Shown here in pieces: positions 58,210 to 64,000 of a DNA stretch of 64,000 nucleotides. Position 1 is the stretch's first letter; every line of letters starts with the position of its first letter. This DNA comes from Trichopria drosophilae. Its lineage: Eukaryota > Arthropoda > Insecta > Hymenoptera > Diapriidae. A program made the position numbers and the translations under genes. The notes under the pieces are model-generated. The model searched no databases and was not told the DNA's origin. It was given only the letters and a program-made list of their open reading frames with translations. The stretch covers positions 15,208,001-15,272,000 of the forward strand of contig CM059586.1 in the NCBI GenBank assembly GCA_030407085.1. Direction: 5' to 3'.

Positions 58210-58780
58210 ATTTACTCCTTACTTATTATAATGCCATTTAGTACCAATGTATTTAAAACTCGCATAAGTACAATGGCCGCGGGAGTTGTGTCGCGATGGG
58301 GTGGAAGTCAGGGTGGCATGAACGCCGGTTAGGCATACATGAAGGGCGTTTATGGACATGCGCAATGACTGAAGTAACGTTTTCATCAATTTATATTCCA
58401 TCGATCTGGAATAAATGATTGGATATAATTCCACCCGTTCGATTTTATTAAACCGACTTCGTCTGAGGGATAAATTCCGTTGTATTGCCAAACCTTCCGC
58501 GAAATTCTCAAAACCATCGATTTTATCGACCGATTCCTAGGAGGAAGACGCGTGATTGTGGGTGTTTCTACATGCAGCGTGAATGTGTGCGCTACAGAAA
58601 ACCGGCCACGAGTCCAATCAAGGACTCATTCCGTCCGCATTCCATGTACGACCTTCCAATTCCTAAACCTGCCGGCTGCCAACTTCGGTCCATTTTTATA
58701 TCGTTCTGATCCGTGGTTGATATCGCCTCCGTTGTCCACGGGGAGCCACTGCGAAATTCGATAAAGCTCGAACTGACCCT
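58210..58780. other. GC-rich island, competing open frames
   Basis: On the plus strand an acceptor-like GGTGTTTCTACATGCAG ends at 58580; the frame after it reads RECVRYRKPATSPIKDSF then RPHSMYDLPIPKPAGCQL to a stop at 58709. A longer plus frame (58480-58764) and a minus frame (58592-58807) are open over the same bases, all with coding-like composition. One is probably an exon, perhaps of the same gene as the donor at 57655, but the sequence alone does not say which. Confidence 0.35.
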
Positions 58781-59749
58781 GACAATCTCGAAAATAATTG
58801 GAATCAAATTTATACTCTTAGGAATAGAAAATCATTGTGTTGGACTAAATTTGTGAGGAGTATGAAGAGACCAAGATGTGGCCTTTTTTATTCAGTATAA
58901 TTATCCTCTAAAATTAAACATATTTTTTTATTAAACCCGGATTAACTGAGAACGTTTCTATTCATAGAAGACAATTTTGAAGGAGAAAAGTGTTGTATTT
59001 GTACTTGTATTTGTGTTTATTAATAAACGGATCAACTGAACCTTAACATGTTGCTAAAACATAAATGCTGCTATATGGAAATTGTGTACTTTGTCAAATA
59101 AACTGGACCAAAATAATCAAGTTTTTCTTCAATGTATTGTTTATACAGGAACATTGTTTCTTCTATTTCCAGTTCTCAAGGACTTGCATCTTATATCAAA
59201 ATTGTTTTAGTCAACACTGATAAGCCGATAAGATTGACAATAATAACCAATGTTTATAAAAACTGCATGATTTAGGATCTGTGAGTAATATCACATACAA
59301 ATCATGAATATCGTTTGTTTATACAATAGGTCACCTTCATCGGACGGTCCCTGGCTCTTCCGAGATGACTGTGACTTCTTGTTATTGTTCTAATGATTTC
59401 TGGTTATTATAACATACACAAAAAAATGTTCTTGCAAATAGTACCATGTCAGATGATGATTTTAGGACAGACTTGCAGAATAAGAAAAATTGCCATTCGT
59501 TCTGATACAAATGGCAATAATTGAAATTTTGCACAATAGGTCATTTTGGAAAGGTTACTATTAGCTTACGATAGGATTGACCACATTCGATGGGACTAGA
59601 ACAACATTCAAAATAATAAATTGGAGAACAGAGAAATATTTATCATAAACTGTTGATCTTGAAAATCGAAAAAACTCCGCTTTTTATGAAATGAAAAACA
59701 GATCACAACATACGATTCTTGCTGAAATTTATCTGCATCACGTTAGATC

Positions 59750-60205
59750 TGATCATTAGATCAGTCATATTTGGTTCCGCCATTTTGAATTTAGAAACCT
59801 GATATGATATTCACATTCAAAGGCAAAAAAACGAATGCCGACATTTGTCGAAAGCACGTGAGATTTGATACTCTGGTCGGCCATATTGGGTCTGACATTT
59901 GGAATTTAGAAAGCTGATACGAAATTCACTTTCAAAAACCAAAAAACACCGTATATAGATATTTGAAGCACGTGAGATTTGAAATTTTGGTCTGCCATAT
60001 TGAGTCCGCCATTCTCAATTTATAAACCTGACATAAGATTCCCGATCAAAGACAACAAAAACCGGATATGGGCATTTGTCTGAAACACATGAAATTTGAA
60101 CTTTTTGTCGGCCATATTGGTTCCGCCATTTTTAATGTATAATATATTACATAAGATTCGTAATCAGAGACCTAAAAAACTATTAGTTACAAAGATTCGT
60201 TTGTT
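59750..60205 (+). repeat. Tandem array of ~116-bp CCATATTGG modules, ~4 units
   Basis: GTCGGCCATATTGGGTCTG-type cores occur at about 59764, 59879, 59993 and 60110, each followed by CATTTTGAATTTA-like, AACCTGA..TAAGATTC, AAAAACCGxATATxG-CATTTG and GCACGTGAGATTTGA blocks. Units are diverged from each other, so this array is older than the one at 8717. Confidence 0.9.
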
Positions 60206-62640
60206 TTAATCTGTTTGATGATGTAGGGTTTTTGCATTTCATAAACAATTGCGTTCTTTGCCGGTACTCAAAGTCAATAGTTTATGATGAAAATTTCTAA
60301 ATATGTCCTCTGTTCTACAATTTATTATCTTAAATTTCGTTTTAGTCCCATTGATTTTGGCCGATTCTATCGTGAGTTTTGACACAGCATTTTAAAAGTC
60401 CCATTAGCAGTGATCGACTTTAAATAGGAACTGAAAACATTGCTAGCAAACATCAAATTAAGTTTTTTAGGGCTCCCAAGCCCCTCTGAAAAAATTTCAG
60501 CATCAACATTCACTTTTCAAGATAGGGTTCTTTTATTTAGATGCAATTACTAAAAAGGGATGATATTGGTGAGGTTATGTCGACGAGTCGATCGAAAATA
60601 GAGGAGCTTGACGTAAGATGACCTCATCAGTTAACATATTAGTCAACAATGCGAATTTTTGAGCATACCTATTGTGTTGAATAAAATGAAAATAACGATG
60701 ATTGTGTCATTCCCATGTTGGTCGCCCAGCGAAAAGAAGCTGCGATCGCAATGTTTCCCTTAGACTTAATAGATTTCCCGTAAACATAAAAAATACGATT
60801 CAATATTACAATACACTACACATATTATAAAAAATTTTCGATTTTTTAAATTGCTTTTAGAGATTTTAAGGTTAATAACAATTTACACGTGTATTCTCTG
60901 AAAAAAATGGGCTGTAAACATACCCAGATTGAGTACAACGTAACCTAAATTTTTCTTGCACCTGTCACTGAGGTTTGTTCAAAATTTTTGTACACAAATT
61001 TGAAATATTCGGCAAACATGGTTTTATCGCTATTTCCACTTATAAATCTTTTTCTCCGCCGATGTTTTTACAGAGCATTCAACTGATGTTGTAGAGGAGT
61101 AAAGTTTACTCGGATTATTTTAGAGAGTTCATAAACAATTCTGTTTTTCCAGACACGCCCTGAAAATTGCTTTTTTAAACATGTAGTCTATTTAATTTAA
61201 ATTCGCAGTGTATTCCTTGTGTTAAGTCGATCGAACAGGTTGAAATGACGTCAATGAATCTTTTGTATAGAGGAGTGGATAATCGATAGAAGAATAGAGC
61301 GATGACGCACCGAAGTGCGAGATGATCGATGCGTTTATTCTTCTCTGAAATCTGAATTGAGTTCTAAGTTTCCGAAAATTGTTCCTACAAGACTTGGACG
61401 GTTCTATGTTGTCACGATCGTCACGAACAGAGAAATATACCGTCGGTTTAAATTAACCCGTTTCCGGCAGAGATTGACGTCAGGCACATGACCACGCACA
61501 CTATACGCAATGTTCACCATTGAGACATTGACATATTGAGGGTACCGGAACGTAAGATGATTTTTTAATTTCAAGATGAAAGCTTTTTACTGACAATGAC
61601 AAAGAAGTGCATTATTTCTGTCTTTCAAATATCTCTACATAATTTTTCATTTTTAACGTATTTAAAACTTAATAAATTGAATTCAGGGGGATCTTCGGAG
61701 ACTTAAGTAATAGGGACTATTCCTGTAAATGACGTAAAACTAGAAAGGCCTGATCTCAACTATTGTAATAGTCTCTTGAACCTAGACATTTTTAGTGTAC
61801 TTGTGTCGTCGAAAATTTACCATTTTTCTTATTTTACTTATAAAACATAAAAAAATACATTCTACAAATAGCTGGGAAATAAAATAAGTAACTCGAGGAA
61901 TCAATAAGTCAACAATCGAATAAGTTGCCAAGGCTGATTTAGATTCAACAGTTTTTATTTGCTCACTTTTACCAGATTACCTTTTGATACACTTACTACG
62001 CCAGATGACTGAAACTTCGAAAAAGCTCGAATAAATGGCAAGAGACTATATCCGATGAATAAATCTTGATAGTGACGATGATGATGATGACCGATTTATA
62101 TATCTAAATATCAACAAAAACAAACTCTATTTCTATCTCGGGGATAAATATAAACACCAAATGATCGCGAGAAAAGCATACGAATGTAAATAAACGAAAA
62201 TCGAGTGGTATCCCTTTTAATTTTGAGGAGCTAACGCTGTATTTGATGATGGCGGATGCTCCAAAAATTTTTTATAATAAATTTTGCGCAAACAATATCT
62301 GACATTTTAAATTGCAATATTTAATTTATTAATTCAAAGTCCAATTCAGGATTTCTATACCAGCTCTCATTTCCCATTGCTTAAGCTTAAATTAATATGA
62401 AGTAATTAAAATTTATCACGGGTTGAAAAAGAAGTTTTAACAAACTTATTAATGCGACTGTATTAGCCCAAAAGACAGCTTTCTCAATCTGGAACAAAGT
62501 AACCAAATTACGTATACATTTTGTTTATCTTCATCAATTCGTTTTTGTCCATTTCTCGAAGCATGCTTAAGTTGAATTATTATTTTAACGTGTTTACCTA
62601 TTCTATTTTAACTATTCCCAAACCTGCCTATCCCCCTATT
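60206..62640. other. AT-rich, no supported gene
   Basis: No convincing ORF. A TTAA|CCCGTTTCCGG word at 61453-61466 resembles a TTAA-element terminus but has no partner nearby. A short (GAT)n run lies at about 62076-62090. Confidence 0.4.
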
Positions 62641-62649
62641 TGTTACTCT

Positions 62650-63090
62650 GAAATCGAATAACGCGAAAAATCCATACAAATTATGATTTTTCATCACTCT
62701 TCTCGTTTATTTTGTTAAATATCGAACTCCGAAAACTCTATCAATTATTGTATAAAATATGTATTCTGAGCAGAGCTGCGATTTTGATTATAAACATTTT
62801 TCGTCATTACCAAATTTTTTAATTAAAAATAAAAAAAAACGGCTAAAAATCATAATTTTTTTATTTTTACTATGTAGATTGTACTAGCGCAAAAAATGTA
62901 CTAAAAAACGCACAAAAAATGCACTCAATATAAAATGTACATTTCGAGAAGGATTACAGCCTTTATTTGAAACAATTTTCGAAATTTTTGTACATAGACG
63001 AGAAAAAATTAGGAAAATCATACTTTTGGATGATAAATACGGATTTTCACGGTTTTCAACACGGCAATCGTACTTGAGCCAATTTTCTCT
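62650..63090 (+). repeat. Dispersed repeat shared with 31340-31870
   Basis: Same block order and orientation as the 31.3 kb copy (TTTTGTTAAATATCGAACTCC, TAAAATATGTATTCT, AACATTTTTC, AAAATCATAATTTTT, ATGTAGATTGTACTAG, TTTATTTGAAAC, TTGTACATAGACG). The 98-codon minus-strand ORF at 62884-63180 overlaps it. Confidence 0.65.
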
Positions 63091-63111
63091 ATGATATTCT
63101 TTTTCAGCGTA

Positions 63112-63301
63112 CAGTAGAGTCCCTGTATATTTACCGACTCGGTTGCTCCCCTTCTCCTCCCGTCTCGTTATATTTATCAAAAGAAGGGGAGCGCGGCTTC
63201 TCCCACTACCCTTCGTCGCGTTATGTTGATGACGTCACATCAGGCCCTTCCTGAGACCCCAACCCGCAAGGTGGGGCAAAAAGAGCGCGGCGACCGGTAA
63301 A
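63112..63301. mobile_element. Possible end fragment of a TA-type element, GC-rich
   Basis: TA then CAGTAGAGTCCCTGTATATT and TACCG is the kind of terminus seen in Tc1/mariner-like elements, and on the minus strand the other side shows TTTACCGGTCGCCGCGCTC. Between them the sequence is GC-rich (GGGGAGCGCGGC, CCCTTCGTCGCG), quite unlike the flanks. Only part of the inverted match holds, so it may be a truncated copy. Confidence 0.35.
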
Positions 63302-64000
63302 GTGTCGAATTAAAAAAGAAAATTCGATGTGCTTTTTATCTTTCGTTTAAATACCATTTAAGCACACCACGTCAATTTCGGTCTGTTTTAATGACTATGT
63401 TATGTCTGTTTAATTTCATGAGCTATATATTTCCGAAAATGTATCGCCACTACTTTTTTTGTAACTATGGTTTCCCATGTTTTTTTCTGTGCTGGTGCCG
63501 AATATCGGCATGAAAATAGGCAACAAGGTCATTTTTATTCTAAATATGAAAAAAATCATTCTTTTCGTTTTTTTCGCGTTTATGTTACAATACAAATCTG
63601 ATGAAAAATATTCCAAACAAAAAAGTTAAACGATAAAAATAGAACAATTAATAAAATCCACTGCGTTCATCTATGTAAAAAACTAATTCCCGCTACGACT
63701 TTCCCTCCATTTATTCAGATTAGTTGTTAGGTATATTGTTTCAATGAAACTGTATCAATTTAAAAATGTTTAGTATCGACTCCAAATGTAATTTCTTGTG
63801 TTTTTTTTTGCGTGTTTGAATAGAACTGGTGGGATGAAATAAACGACACGACTTATTCAATCGACTGTTGTTCGAAACGGATGAAATGAAATGGAGCAAA
63901 CTTGGGCTATTACGTGAGCGGCTGTGTATCTGGCGTTGGGCCAGGTAAGAGGGGCCCAGTCGTTATAACTGTATTCTTATGTAGTGGTAGACTTGGCCTT
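63302..64000. other. AT-rich to the window end, nothing recognised
   Basis: No gene, tandem repeat or inverted repeat is apparent. The last 70 bases are somewhat richer in G but are cut by the window edge. Confidence 0.5.

Noticed and set aside
62884..63180. 98-codon minus-strand ORF
   Set aside because: It spans a dispersed repeat and a transposon-end-like GC-rich block, with no motif or splice support.

Overview
The window looks like AT-rich insect nuclear DNA, most likely a gene-poor stretch between or inside large genes. The reasons are GT-AG-type splice signals, an AATAAA poly(A) site, a tRNA-derived SINE with a poly(A) tail, TTAA-flanked and TA-flanked DNA transposon relics, and no long open frame (the longest is 154 codons in 64 kb). 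Hymenoptera is my guess from the style of the repeats, but nothing here proves the order. No bacterial operon, rRNA gene, intact canonical tRNA or CRISPR array is visible.

Most of what can be supported is transposon-derived. Several elements are foldback (long inverted repeat) elements. The clearest are a 1.06 kb TTAA-flanked element at 13069-14125, a 1.30 kb TTAA-flanked and almost wholly palindromic element at 40675-41976 (arms of 632 and 631 bp, loop of 39 bp), foldbacks at 17144-17793 and 45905-46415, a 0.96 kb TIR element full of ~180-bp repeats at 2175-3132, a 530-bp TA-flanked element with CAGTG ends at 50600-51129, and a TA-flanked 448-bp element at 55634-56081. Diverged halves of the same families lie at 3.5, 7, 22, 23.3-24.2 and 28.5-29.1 kb. 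A ~116-121-bp module carrying a CCATATTGGATCCGCCATTTTGAATTT-like core recurs at 8.7-9.0, 13.5-13.7, 17.5, 49.4, 54.7 and 59.75-60.2 kb, both as free tandem arrays and in the loops of two unrelated foldback elements. A tRNA-derived SINE family has two copies: one with a 19-A tail at 20655-21021, inside an element built of AAGCG/AACGT-type repeats, and one in the other orientation at 38897-39095, inside a 1.04 kb TIR element.

Protein-coding evidence is weak and fragmentary. The best candidates are a two-exon minus-strand gene at 4954-5355, a 97-codon minus-strand ORF at 12551-12844, a 42-codon minus-strand ORF at 37024-37152, a plus-strand terminal exon with a poly(A) signal at 48027-48323, a short terminal exon at 53746-53818, and a frameshifted coding relic at 10320-10562. 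GC/CpG-richer islands at 11.4-12.0, 12.4-13.0, 19.6-20.1, 35.4-36.1, 46.5-46.9, 57.1-57.9 and 58.2-58.8 kb are the likeliest places for promoters, UTRs or exons. None of the candidate proteins matches a family I recognise, and I assign no functions.

How it fits together: this reads as a landscape of old, diverged, non-autonomous elements nested in one another, with a few possible exons in GC-rich islands between them. Boundaries given for elements come from reading inverted or direct repeats by eye, so they are good to a few bases where TIRs and target duplications agree and to tens of bases elsewhere.
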